Of a stretch of 45,972 bases of DNA, positions 1 to 9,687 are shown piece by piece (positions within the stretch are counted from its first letter, which is position 1; every line of letters begins with the position of its first letter). The translations under genes were made by a program, and so were the position numbers. Below the pieces are notes generated by a model, which worked only from the letters and a program-made list of their open reading frames with translations, was not told the origin of the DNA and made no database searches. Source of the stretch: Gammaproteobacteria bacterium. GTDB taxonomy: Bacteria > Pseudomonadota > Gammaproteobacteria > GCA-001735895. The stretch is taken from NCBI GenBank assembly GCA_024686195.1, contig JAIBDO010000003.1, forward strand, positions 1 to 45,972. The letters run 5' to 3'.

Positions 1-2
1 AA

Positions 3-77
3 GACATTGACGGCAAAGACGTGGCGACCCACTTTCGAGATTATCTGGCGCAGCGCATCGTGGTGGCGGTGAAGTAA
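3..77 (+). CDS. C-terminal fragment of an unidentified protein (...DIDGKDVATHFRDYLAQRIVVAVK*), truncated by window start
   Basis: Open frame from the window edge to TAA at 75-77; not in the ORF track because it has no start. Confidence 0.5.
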   Translation, partial: DIDGKDVATHFRDYLAQRIVVAVK

Positions 78-115
78 AAGATCGTCAATGGGTTGTTGCC
101 GGTGACGACGATCGG

Positions 116-3100
116 TTACTCGGTCTTGCTGCCGAGTTTTACAGCCATCTTGACCGGTGCTCCGGGTTCACCGGTGACGGCCAGGTTATCCGCGATTGAC
201 ACTCGCTCCTGCAGGGATTTATCGATAGCGACCAAAGCCGTTTTGAGCGCCATGGCGCGTGCGCTCGCCAACGAGCTGAGGTCCTGTTCGGTGACGGACT
301 GCAGTGCGATGAGCTGGGCGCGTAACTCGTTTGCATAGGCGAGGTTGTCCAGGCTGGTGCCAGATTCGGTCTGGCCTTCAACTTCTGCCGGTGAGGTAAA
401 TTGCAGACGTAACTCATCCAGTTTCTGCGCCGCCATGCCCTCGGGCTGCTGTTCGCTGAACAGTTTTTCGAGCGTCATTCTGCGTAGCTCTGGATATTGA
501 ACTTCGGGATCGCTGCTGCTGGCCAGCTCGGTGATCTGCAATTCCAGGGTTTCATCAAACTGGGCAGTACGCAACGCGAGGCCATCCGCAGCGGAGTCAT
601 ATACACCGGTAATCATCAACTGCAGTCCAGGCCTGAGCGCCAGGGCCTCGGCCAGTTTGGCTGCTCTTTGCATTTCGGGCGGAGTCAAATCTGACCTGCC
701 ATCAAGAAAATTGATGGCCTCGAGTTCGCTGGCTTCGATGCCGAGCAAATTACCGAGAAAGGCAAAAGGCGAGGTGACGATCTTGACCAGTAATTTGCCA
801 AGCGCCCCCCAGATCACGCTGCCATAGCTGAACTCGGGATCGTCGACGTTACCGCGCACCGGCAGGTCAAGGTCGATCTTGCCATCCGCGTCTTTCAGCA
901 ATGCGACTGCAAGATCCAGGGGAAGGCTCATTGCGTCCGGGTAGGGGACCTCGGGGCCAAGTTCGAAGTCACGCAGTATGATGCTATTTTCGCCAACCAG
1001 TTCATTGTCTTTAACCTGGTAGCCGAGTTGCAGGTCGAGATTGCCACTGGCGACTTCACGGCCGGCAATGGGAATGCTGTAAGGAGTGAATTTCGGAATG
1101 TCGATGTTTTCAAACGACAACACAAGATCGGTGTTGCGGGCAGGCTCCAGCGGCGTGACGTTCCCGCTGATACGGGCAAAGCCAAATTCATCGACCTTGC
1201 CTTCAAATGTTACTTCGGAAGGCTCGTTGCTGTCGGTGGAGATGGTGGTTATTTTTCCGTTCAGCGAACTCACTTTCACCGCGAAAGGCAAGGGCAGGGA
1301 TAAGTCTTCAAAATCGGCCGAAGCGTCTGCGATAACTATTCTGCCAATGTTGACCTTAAATTCGCTATCCCCGTCGTCAACTGCAACTTCTGCTTTTGCT
1401 TTTGCTTTTGCTTCAGGTTCAGGTTCAGGTTCAGGTTCAGGTTCAGGTTCAGGTTCAGGTTCAGGTTCAGGTTCAGGTTCAGGTTCTACAGGTTCCGTTG
1501 GGCCAGATTTCTGCGCAGCAGATTCCTCCGCGGACGAGTCGACCTTTGCGATTTGACCGATGTTGAGGCTGCGATCCTCGGCGATAAGGATGTCACCATA
1601 GAGCTGGTCAAAATAGAAGGTGGAGATATCAAGTTGGCGTTTGGCAATGCTCAAAGCGATCTTGTCAGCGCGGAAACTCTTCCAGCTGGCGAGCGGCTCG
1701 TTGTGAATGGATTCGGCGATGTCTAGATCGATGATCTCGAGATCACCCTTGAATGCAAAAGGCTCTTCGCTGGAGCCGCGAATCTGTCCATCCAGGTTGA
1801 TCGCGCCTGAATTCATTTCCAGGTTTGCCTGCTGTTTGATATAGGGCTGGGTGCCGGCGAGTTGCAATGCATCGATATTTACCTCGAACTCGAACCGGGG
1901 TTCGGGTAGCACGACCAAATCACCTTCAAGTGACAGCGTTCCGCCGCTTAGCAATTGCAGGCTGAGACTAGTGGGGAAAATGCTGTCCGGTTGATTGTTG
2001 ATGTCGCTGATATTCAGATCAAACCCGGTGATGCCGAGCTGTGCCGCAGGGTCGACAGATTGATCCTGAAGATTCAACACCAGATCATTGACGGCCAGAT
2101 TACCGATAGACAGCTGCCATTCATTCTCCGCTTCGCTTTCATCATTGTCTTGGACCGCTGCACCCTCTGCTGCGACATTTTGCTGGCGGGGTTCGATATT
2201 GAAAACGCCATCTTCGGCACGAGATAAATCAATTTGCGGATTATTGAACGAGATCGAGCCCAGGGAAACGGTTTGTTGCGGCCAGTGGAACTGACCACCG
2301 GTCAGTCGTGCTTCAGGCAGTTTCAGAATTTGCTGGTCCGGGCCAGCCAGGTCGATTCCGGTGCCGTCGGCAAAACTATTGACTATGATGTCCTTGAAAG
2401 TCAGATCGAGATTTTCGATGCTGGCTTCAATCTGGCCACTATCGGTCCTGTAGACTTCGTAATCCAGTTCGACATCCGCCGAGCCATTGACAATTTCGAT
2501 TCCGGTTTGATGACGGATATAAGCCGAGAGCACCGGAAAGTGCGAATCGTCAATCCGGGCACGACCCGAAGAGCGCAATGGATTCAGTTGCAAATCTCCA
2601 CTCCAGCTCAAGGTTCCACTTTTCTCCGTGGCGAATACAACGGTTTGCTGGCCAGCCTTGTTGGGTAGTGTATTCAATTCCTCGATAACGATATTGACAG
2701 GTCCAAAACGGCTTTTCAGCGGTTCAGCCTGAAATTCATCGGACCAGTTGATAAACCAGTCCTCGATGGTAAACGTGAACACCAGAGCCTGTATCAATGA
2801 CGATCCTTCTTCATCCGCAACATTGTCATCGAGTTGATCCTGTGGATCTGGCAGCAGGTAAGCAAAGTCCATGGCGCCGGTTTCGTCGCGTGTGACAAAC
2901 AGTTCAGGTGCAGTCAGTCGCACCTCGTCGAAGGTCAGCGCCAGCCTGAATAGAGAGCTGAGCTGGAAGTTGGTGAAAATCTCCTGAACCCGGATAGTCG
3001 GCGCGCCTTCAGGGTTGTCGAGTTCCAGCCCGGTGATTCGCAGGCTCAAAACAAAAGGATTAATGTCGATTTTTTCGATGTGCAGCTCCGCATCAAAGTC

Positions 3101-3238
3101 CTGCTGCATCGTTCCTGTCAGGCTTCTTTCGAGGAGATAGGGGGCGAGGAAGAAACCCAGCAGGGCATAGATCGCGACTGCAGCGACGACTGATGCATAG
3201 CGCGGGTGCTTCTTGCTATAGAAAATGAGTGCTTTTAT
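116..3238 (-). CDS. DUF748/AsmA-like large envelope protein with an (EP)n low-complexity segment; N-terminal TM helix
   Basis: Long ORF 116-3109. The same frame continues upstream to a stop at 3251-3253 and encodes TIKALIFYSKKHPRYASVVAAVAIYALLGFFLAPYLLERSLTGT-M, a typical N-terminal TM segment, so the true start is probably upstream of 3109. Confidence 0.8.
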   Translation of the reverse strand: MKALIFYSKKHPRYASVVAAVAIYALLGFFLAPYLLERSLTGTMQQDFDAELHIEKIDINPFVLSLRITGLELDNPEGAPTIRVQEIFTNFQLSSLFRLALTFDEVRLTAPELFVTRDETGAMDFAYLLPDPQDQLDDNVADEEGSSLIQALVFTFTIEDWFINWSDEFQAEPLKSRFGPVNIVIEELNTLPNKAGQQTVVFATEKSGTLSWSGDLQLNPLRSSGRARIDDSHFPVLSAYIRHQTGIEIVNGSADVELDYEVYRTDSGQIEASIENLDLTFKDIIVNSFADGTGIDLAGPDQQILKLPEARLTGGQFHWPQQTVSLGSISFNNPQIDLSRAEDGVFNIEPRQQNVAAEGAAVQDNDESEAENEWQLSIGNLAVNDLVLNLQDQSVDPAAQLGITGFDLNISDINNQPDSIFPTSLSLQLLSGGTLSLEGDLVVLPEPRFEFEVNIDALQLAGTQPYIKQQANLEMNSGAINLDGQIRGSSEEPFAFKGDLEIIDLDIAESIHNEPLASWKSFRADKIALSIAKRQLDISTFYFDQLYGDILIAEDRSLNIGQIAKVDSSAEESAAQKSGPTEPVEPEPEPEPEPEPEPEPEPEPEPEPEAKAKAKAEVAVDDGDSEFKVNIGRIVIADASADFEDLSLPLPFAVKVSSLNGKITTISTDSNEPSEVTFEGKVDEFGFARISGNVTPLEPARNTDLVLSFENIDIPKFTPYSIPIAGREVASGNLDLQLGYQVKDNELVGENSIILRDFELGPEVPYPDAMSLPLDLAVALLKDADGKIDLDLPVRGNVDDPEFSYGSVIWGALGKLLVKIVTSPFAFLGNLLGIEASELEAINFLDGRSDLTPPEMQRAAKLAEALALRPGLQLMITGVYDSAADGLALRTAQFDETLELQITELASSSDPEVQYPELRRMTLEKLFSEQQPEGMAAQKLDELRLQFTSPAEVEGQTESGTSLDNLAYANELRAQLIALQSVTEQDLSSLASARAMALKTALVAIDKSLQERVSIADNLAVTGEPGAPVKMAVKLGSKTE
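1412..1483. repeat. Perfect hexanucleotide tandem repeat (TTCAGG)x12 inside the DUF748 CDS, encoding (EP)n
   Basis: 12 perfect units counted, 1412-1483; an adjacent (TGCTTT)-like run at ~1390-1411 encodes AKAKAK. Confidence 0.95.
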
Positions 3239-3460
3239 GGTCCTGCTTCCTTAGTCGAGCTGTGAAAACCTATATCTTCGCTGGCCTTCGGTAACCATTG
3301 CATACAAAGCCAGTAATGGTTTCACAATTAGTTGCGTCGACAGACTTTACTATTGCCATTCCCTGATCACAAGGCATTGGCTCCCCTGTGTTGCGGGAGA
3401 AGTTTCGTAAACCTGCCGGAGCGGCTGCTCATCGGCAGCAAAGTGGTGGATCGCCTGGGC

Positions 3461-4567
3461 TCAGGGGGTAGGGCTGTTCGGCGGTTCATTCCCGTTGAAT
3501 GCAGTCAGGTGCATGACTCTGCGATCCTCTTGCGACAATTTGCCGGTGGCTGAATGCCAGACGGAACGATTGTGCCAGATCACCAGATCGCCGGGTTGCC
3601 AGGCATGCACGTAAACGAGTTCCGGGGCGATCGCGGGACGCATCCAGGCTTCGACCAGATGCCTTGATTCGATCACACCCAGGAAGCGGTTAGCCGATTC
3701 GCTCTGTTGTTCGAGCGCGTGCATACAGCGGGGTTGGGGCATCAGTGCCCGTTGACGGGTAACCGGGCAGGTCCACACCAGTGGGTAAATCTGGGCGTCC
3801 GGATCGTCAATCGCCGCGGCTTGAATGTCGTCACCCAGCGCATAGCGTTGCTCTGCCGCCGGATCAATGAGCCTCAGGCCATTGGCACTGTTCCCCAGTT
3901 CATAACTTGCCTCGAACGGGTGACTGGCATAATGCACCTGCATCTGCAGGCTCAGCTGCCGGGCGCTCGCCGGCAGTTTGTCGAATGCCAGTCGACCACT
4001 GGCAAAGGCGGTGGAGCCGGCGGCGCACCATAAGCGGTCTTCGCTGTTATCCTCGTAGGCCAGCCAGTGGCCACTGCCAAGCGGAGCTTCAATGCAACGC
4101 ATCTGCGTGTAGTGGCAGGGAGCCTTTGCGTAGAATGTACCATCAATGTGCCACTGTAGCGCACCGCCGCCCAGCACCTGCGAACCCTGGTCCTTGCCAT
4201 AGGCTCCTCGCTCACCACCAAGGGTTACCTTTAAGCCGTAGTGGTCAATATCGCCTTTACCCAGCACCAGTACCCCGGGTTCTTCTGGTATCTGGTAGGT
4301 CCCGGCTTTATTTCCCTGCGCGACTTTGAACACTTCCCAGGGATTGTTGGTCTGGTCGCGCCAGATGCCTTCACCCTGTAAATCGATTGACCGATAAAAC
4401 GCAACTTCCTGTTGTGGTGTCAGCTGTTGTTGCCCGGGAAATATCAGCAGTTGGTGGTGATGCAATGCCAGGCGCAATTCATCCGCTGCCGCGCTATCCA
4501 GGACGGCACAGTTGTAATTGGTAACTCTCGCGCCAAAGGGACTGTCGTTGATGGGTTCTATGATCAT
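3461..4567 (-). CDS. TauD/TfdA family Fe(II)/2-oxoglutarate-dependent dioxygenase
   Basis: 368 aa; HIDGTFY (HxD motif), HAWQPGDLVIWHNRSVWHSAT C-terminal motif. Confidence 0.85.
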   Translation of the reverse strand: MIIEPINDSPFGARVTNYNCAVLDSAAADELRLALHHHQLLIFPGQQQLTPQQEVAFYRSIDLQGEGIWRDQTNNPWEVFKVAQGNKAGTYQIPEEPGVLVLGKGDIDHYGLKVTLGGERGAYGKDQGSQVLGGGALQWHIDGTFYAKAPCHYTQMRCIEAPLGSGHWLAYEDNSEDRLWCAAGSTAFASGRLAFDKLPASARQLSLQMQVHYASHPFEASYELGNSANGLRLIDPAAEQRYALGDDIQAAAIDDPDAQIYPLVWTCPVTRQRALMPQPRCMHALEQQSESANRFLGVIESRHLVEAWMRPAIAPELVYVHAWQPGDLVIWHNRSVWHSATGKLSQEDRRVMHLTAFNGNEPPNSPTP

Positions 4568-4754
4568 GGCGTTATGGTAACGCTTTTTGCCGTCAGGTAC
4601 TCATGGACACCAGGCGGACCCTGGTCGGGCACCGGGAAGGCTTTTACGCAGGGAGATTCGAAGATTTCTGTGACCTGCTATATGGAGCCGGTCGGCTGAA
4701 ATCGCGACATGCCAGGGATTACGGAGATCTGCAGTGAGTCGACTGCCGCTACCA

Positions 4755-5648
4755 TTATCTGATGTCGAATAGCTGACGGGCGTTGTCGAGCGTTAGCCTG
4801 CGCTGAGCCGCCGCTGGCAACGCGGCTATCCAGTGACGGTGGTAGGCCAGCAATTGTGCGAAATAATCCCAGCCGTCATCCGTCTGGTCCCAGGTCTGCG
4901 TTCGCGTGACCTTCCATACCGGATCGGTACCGACCAGGAAACGATGTGGATATTCGATTATCAGCTCGCGCCAGGCGGGCAACAGCAAGCCATCATCGCC
5001 GGTCAGCCCACCGTAACGCCACGGATCGCGTGCCGAGAGCTCGATCATCACCCGTCCGCACTGTTCGATGATGGGACGGATCTGGCTGGCGTGCAGGTTG
5101 CCACCGGCGTGGGCGAAGATAAATCGGATGGCGGGATTTTGTCGGCAGACATCGGCGAATTTCTGCTCGCTACCGGCATCGACGTGAATCAGCACCGGGA
5201 CCGCATATTGGTGCGCCAGTGCCAGCAAGCGGATAAATATCGGGTTGTCGGTTTTCGGTCGAAAACCGGCCATGAAATGCACCTCGCCGATGCCCTGATA
5301 CTGCCCGCTGCGCAAACCCTTCTCGGCCAGCAGCACAGTGCGTTCATTTAGATACCAGTCGCGCTTTCCCAGTGTGTGCGTGTACGGTGAAAAGAAAGGA
5401 ATAATCATTTCTCCACCTGCCCGCTTCAGTTCCAGCGCAAGCTCCGACGGGGTCGCGCTTACCACGGCAAAAGCGATGTTTGCGCGTTTCAGCCGGGTAA
5501 CGATCTGCTCGGCGCTGATGATTTCCTTTTGATCCCAGTTGAAGTGCACATGCACATCGGCGAAGGGTTGCTGGGACCAGCCGGGAGTCACCACGAAAGC
5601 CAGCAACAGGAGTAACAGCAAAGCGCCAGCGTGGTTTCGGTTGCACAT
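4755..5648 (-). CDS. Exported amidohydrolase-family (TIM-barrel metal hydrolase) protein
   Basis: 297 aa; N-terminal signal peptide, DVHVHFN, FIFAHAGGN, FLVGTDPVW. Confidence 0.75.
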   Translation of the reverse strand: MCNRNHAGALLLLLLLAFVVTPGWSQQPFADVHVHFNWDQKEIISAEQIVTRLKRANIAFAVVSATPSELALELKRAGGEMIIPFFSPYTHTLGKRDWYLNERTVLLAEKGLRSGQYQGIGEVHFMAGFRPKTDNPIFIRLLALAHQYAVPVLIHVDAGSEQKFADVCRQNPAIRFIFAHAGGNLHASQIRPIIEQCGRVMIELSARDPWRYGGLTGDDGLLLPAWRELIIEYPHRFLVGTDPVWKVTRTQTWDQTDDGWDYFAQLLAYHRHWIAALPAAAQRRLTLDNARQLFDIR

Positions 5649-5858
5649 GTTTTTTATTCCTCTAATCGAGTAAATCTAACATACGAGCGCTATCGATTCA
5701 CGCCTGCCTTTGCAGCCCTTGTCCCGTTCAACAGGGACCAGCCGTGCGTGTGAAGAATCACCTCGCCTGTCCTTATCTGGAGTGGTTGAGGTACAACGTG
5801 CTAGCATCGCAGCTACAAAGTACTTCGGATCTTTCAGCAAATTACAATTCAGGCTTCC

Positions 5859-6902
5859 ATGCAAGACAAACTGCAGCCACTTCTGAGTGCAGTCCAGCGT
5901 AACTGCCATATCTCCGATGCGCGTCACGCTGGAGATTACACCCTGTGCATCTACCTGCTGAAGATGCGCGAATATTTCCGCTGGGAGCGGCGCTTTACCT
6001 TCAAGGATAAGCTGCCTGAGAGTGATGTTGGTGACTGGCTTACGCAGCGGGAAAACTTCTGGGAAAGCATAGAAGATGAGCCTTTTATCGAGCTCCCGCT
6101 TGACGGTGAGTACTATGATCCTTTCGACAGCGAGGCGCTGAATGCGGCGTTGAACCCTTATGATCTGGTTTACAGTGGTGGGCTCGGCAACCGCAGCACG
6201 CCACATTTTTTTCTGGGCAAGCTCGGGCATAAGGACGAGCAGGCAGATTTCACAGTGCTGGTTGCGGAAAATGAGTATGCCCGCGATTTGACGGCGCCCC
6301 CGGCGATGGCGCTCGGTAGCACGATCTTTATCCGGCGCGAGTCGCTGCGCAGGATGATCTGGGAAAAGATCGAGGAATGGCAGTGGAGTAAGCTGGACAA
6401 CGCCATGGGTCGCGCTATTCAGAGTTTTAACCTCGAAGATGATATCGAGGCCACACTTGATGACTTAACTGATACTTTTGTCGAATCCGTACTGTTACAC
6501 GAAAAGGGCGAAGTGTTTGCCGGAAAAATATTAGGGCCGGAGTGGGAGGAGATGCTTGCCGGTCTGCCGCACTGCAAAGCTGAAATCATGATTCGCGCCC
6601 TGCGTGATCACCTGGCAGATTCCTTGACGACTCTCCCTGGTTTACTTGGTAGTGGGAAGGACAGTTCCCTGCATTTCTATATCGCCAATCTACCGAACAT
6701 GCATAAAAACATTTCCCCCACACTCATTCGGGCTTACGAGTCCTGGGTCATGACCGGTAAACGTAAAGTTATCGAGGAACTGCTGCCGGCGAGTAAATCT
6801 CACTGGGCAGCGCTAGCTAATGAGATGCTCGATATTTATCGAAGGCATCCCGACGACTATGCCGGCAGGCTGCAGATCCTGATTGAAAACAGTAAATTCT
6901 AG
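5859..6902 (+). CDS. Uncharacterised conserved protein (possibly Sfum_1244-like family)
   Basis: 347 aa intact ORF; resembles the remembered pattern NCHISDARHAG-YTLC-YLLKMREYFRWE. Family assignment is from memory. Confidence 0.55.
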   Translation: MQDKLQPLLSAVQRNCHISDARHAGDYTLCIYLLKMREYFRWERRFTFKDKLPESDVGDWLTQRENFWESIEDEPFIELPLDGEYYDPFDSEALNAALNPYDLVYSGGLGNRSTPHFFLGKLGHKDEQADFTVLVAENEYARDLTAPPAMALGSTIFIRRESLRRMIWEKIEEWQWSKLDNAMGRAIQSFNLEDDIEATLDDLTDTFVESVLLHEKGEVFAGKILGPEWEEMLAGLPHCKAEIMIRALRDHLADSLTTLPGLLGSGKDSSLHFYIANLPNMHKNISPTLIRAYESWVMTGKRKVIEELLPASKSHWAALANEMLDIYRRHPDDYAGRLQILIENSKF

Positions 6903-6918
6903 AACCAGTCAGGGGACA

Positions 6919-9231
6919 ATGACCATTAAATCCGAACTACCATTAACCAGTACGCATTGGGGTACCTACCGCGTTGAAACCGATGACGGTGTTATAAAAG
7001 CACTGCATGGTTTTGAAGAAGACGATGATGTGTCGCCCATTGGTACCGGCATAGTGGATGTGCTCGATGCACCGTCGCGAATAAAAGCGCCGATGATCAG
7101 GAAAAGCTGGCTCGAATCGGGCCCCGGAAGTAATAATCATTTGCGCGCTGCCGACCCATTTGTCGAAGTGTCCTGGGAACAGGCGGAGAAGCTGGTTGGC
7201 CACGAACTTTCCAGGGTCGTTAAGCAGTTCGGTAATCAGTCTATCTATGCCGGTTCCTACGGCTGGTCGAGTGCCGGACGGTTCCATCATGCGCAGAGCC
7301 AGATACACCGCTTTCTGAATTGTATCGGCGGCTATACCCGTTCGCTGAATACCTACAGCTTCGCCAGCGCCGAAGTGATTCTGCCGCATGTCATGGGTGA
7401 TCTTTTCGCCCTGTTACTGGAAACCACCAGCTGGCGTTCGCTGATTGATCACAGCCAATTACTGGTCGCCTTTGGTGGTATGCCACTCAAGAACGGGCAG
7501 ATCAATTCCGGGGGTGTCGGTCGCCATGTGCAACGCGAGCAAATGATTGAGGCACACGAGGCGGGCATTGAATTTGTCAACGTCGGTCCCATTCGCACTG
7601 ACATTGACGATTCGCTGAATGCCGACTGGATAGCCATCAGGCCCGGAACGGACACGGCGCTGCTGATAGCGATTGCGAAAACGCTGGTCGATGAGGAGCT
7701 GGCTGACAAAGATTTCATCGAGCAATACACCGTCGGCATAGAAGAGTTCCAGACATATCTGCATGGGATCGACGACGGGATCGAGAAGGATGCCGTATGG
7801 GCGTCCAAAATCTGTGCTGTTCCTGCCGAGCGAATCCGCCAGCTGGCACGTCAAATGGCCGCCGCCAGGACCATGATGTCGATCAGCTGGTCTTTAACCC
7901 GCCAGCATCATGGGGAGCATGCTTACTGGGCCGCCATTACCGTAGCCGCCATGTTGGGGCAGATAGGCTTGCCCGGTGGTGGCATTGCTTTCGGTTATTC
8001 GGCTACCAACGGCATCGGTGGCCACAACACCAGGGTACCGGGTGCCTCATTGCCACAGGGAGACAATGCGGTTTCCAGTTTCATCCCGGTGGCGCGCATC
8101 AGCGACATGCTGCTGCATCCCGGCGAGCAGTTCGAATACAACGGCAGCAGCTACGAGTATCCCGATATTCACCTGGTTTACTGGGCCGGCGGTAATCCGT
8201 TTCATCATCACCAGGATCTGAATAAAATGCTCGAGGCCTGGCAAAAGCCCGACACGATTGTTGTGCATGAATGGTGCTGGAATGCCATGGCGAAACATGC
8301 AGATATTGTTCTGCCATGCACTACTGCGCTGGAACGAAATGACATCGCCATATCGCCGCGAGATCCGTATGTGATCGATATGCAGCAGGCGATAGCACCG
8401 GTCGCTTCAAGCCGCAACGATTACGCTATTTTTTCGGGTATCGCGCGCGCGATGGGTGTCGAGGAGGAGTTCACTGAAGGGCGCAGTGAGCAACAGTGGA
8501 TAGAGTGGATTTATCAGTCGACAGCGGAGCGCGCGCGAGCGAAGGGTATGGAGATGCCGGCCTACGCCGAATTCAGGAAATCCGGCTGGTTCAAGCCCGC
8601 AGCACCCGAAAAACCTGTGGTCATGTTGCAAGCGTTTCGTGATGATCCGCTGGCGAATCCGTTGTCGACGCCATCGGGCAAGATTGAAATTTTCTCAACT
8701 GTTGTGGATGGTTTTGACTATAGCGACTGTCCCGGCCATGCCACCTGGATGGAGCCGCTGGAATGGCTCGGTGGCGATATCAGTGAATTCCCCCTGCATT
8801 TGATTTCAAATCAGCCGAAAACCAAACTTCACTCGCAGCTTGATCATGGCAGCCATAGTCGAGCCGCCAAGATTAAACAGCGTGAAGCCATCATGCTGCA
8901 TCCCGAAGATGCTGAAGCCAGGAGCCTGACCAATGGCGACATTGTGCGTGTGTTCAATCATCGCGGTGCCTGTCTCGGCGGTGTGACAATCGACGATCAG
9001 GTGATGCGCGGCGTGGTGCAAATGAGTGCCGGTGCCTGGTTCGACCCGCAGCAGCCCGCGAGCCCGGGCAGTTTGTGCAAGCACGGAAATCCGAATGTGC
9101 TTACACCCGATATCGGTACCTCCCGGCTCGCGCAAGGGCCGATTGCGCATACCTGCATGGTTGAGGTTGAAGTATTTACCGGGCAACTGCCAGAGCTGAG
9201 CGCATTTGATGCGCCGCAAACAGTCGGGTGA
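6919..9231 (+). CDS. Molybdopterin-dependent oxidoreductase, DMSO reductase/BisC-like family
   Basis: ~770 aa; YGWSSAGRFHHAQSQIHRFLN, SLTRQHHGEHAYWAAITVAAMLGQIGLPGGG, WAGGNPFHHHQD. ATG 6919 follows AGGGGAC and is preferred to 6883, which overlaps the upstream CDS. Confidence 0.85.
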   Translation: MTIKSELPLTSTHWGTYRVETDDGVIKALHGFEEDDDVSPIGTGIVDVLDAPSRIKAPMIRKSWLESGPGSNNHLRAADPFVEVSWEQAEKLVGHELSRVVKQFGNQSIYAGSYGWSSAGRFHHAQSQIHRFLNCIGGYTRSLNTYSFASAEVILPHVMGDLFALLLETTSWRSLIDHSQLLVAFGGMPLKNGQINSGGVGRHVQREQMIEAHEAGIEFVNVGPIRTDIDDSLNADWIAIRPGTDTALLIAIAKTLVDEELADKDFIEQYTVGIEEFQTYLHGIDDGIEKDAVWASKICAVPAERIRQLARQMAAARTMMSISWSLTRQHHGEHAYWAAITVAAMLGQIGLPGGGIAFGYSATNGIGGHNTRVPGASLPQGDNAVSSFIPVARISDMLLHPGEQFEYNGSSYEYPDIHLVYWAGGNPFHHHQDLNKMLEAWQKPDTIVVHEWCWNAMAKHADIVLPCTTALERNDIAISPRDPYVIDMQQAIAPVASSRNDYAIFSGIARAMGVEEEFTEGRSEQQWIEWIYQSTAERARAKGMEMPAYAEFRKSGWFKPAAPEKPVVMLQAFRDDPLANPLSTPSGKIEIFSTVVDGFDYSDCPGHATWMEPLEWLGGDISEFPLHLISNQPKTKLHSQLDHGSHSRAAKIKQREAIMLHPEDAEARSLTNGDIVRVFNHRGACLGGVTIDDQVMRGVVQMSAGAWFDPQQPASPGSLCKHGNPNVLTPDIGTSRLAQGPIAHTCMVEVEVFTGQLPELSAFDAPQTVG

Positions 9232-9687
9232 ATCAGACGGGCCTTGCGCTTTGGTGTCATTTGATCGGCGGGTAGATCCAGTTCATAAAACGCTGCGCCT
9301 CGAAAAAAACTGCGCCTCGAACTTGTCTGCGGCGGTTTTTTGCAGGCGCTCGATAAAGCCTGACCAGAACCGATTCCCGGTGCGAACCTGTTTCGCTCAA
9401 ATTCGATTTGACAACTACCTACCAAAAACCGGTAGAATTGCGCCGATTTTGAATATGGCCCGACCGACAGCTGTCTGCAGTGCAGCAATTACCGGTTTCT
9501 GGTTCAACTTCATAACCTGATTCATTATTCCAGCTGGAAAAAGGAAGTGGGGATTGGCTTTAGTCCCTTCAGGGAGCCTTTTGGCCATGCAAAACTCCGC
9601 TGCTGGAAACCAGTGACAAACCTCTTGCCTGCGTCTGTGGGTGCTGCAAGGTGGTTTCGAAACCTTTAGATATTTTGTGAGTGATGT

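Noticed and set aside
1086-1556. Plus-strand ORF with (GSGSGS)n
   Set aside because: Antisense shadow of the hexanucleotide repeat inside the DUF748 CDS.
5676-6230. 184-aa minus-strand ORF
   Set aside because: Largely antisense to the better-supported 5859-6902 CDS; no recognisable motif.
9286-9322. Duplicated CTGCGCCTCGAA separated by a few bases
   Set aside because: Short isolated duplication, no further structure; probably replication slippage.
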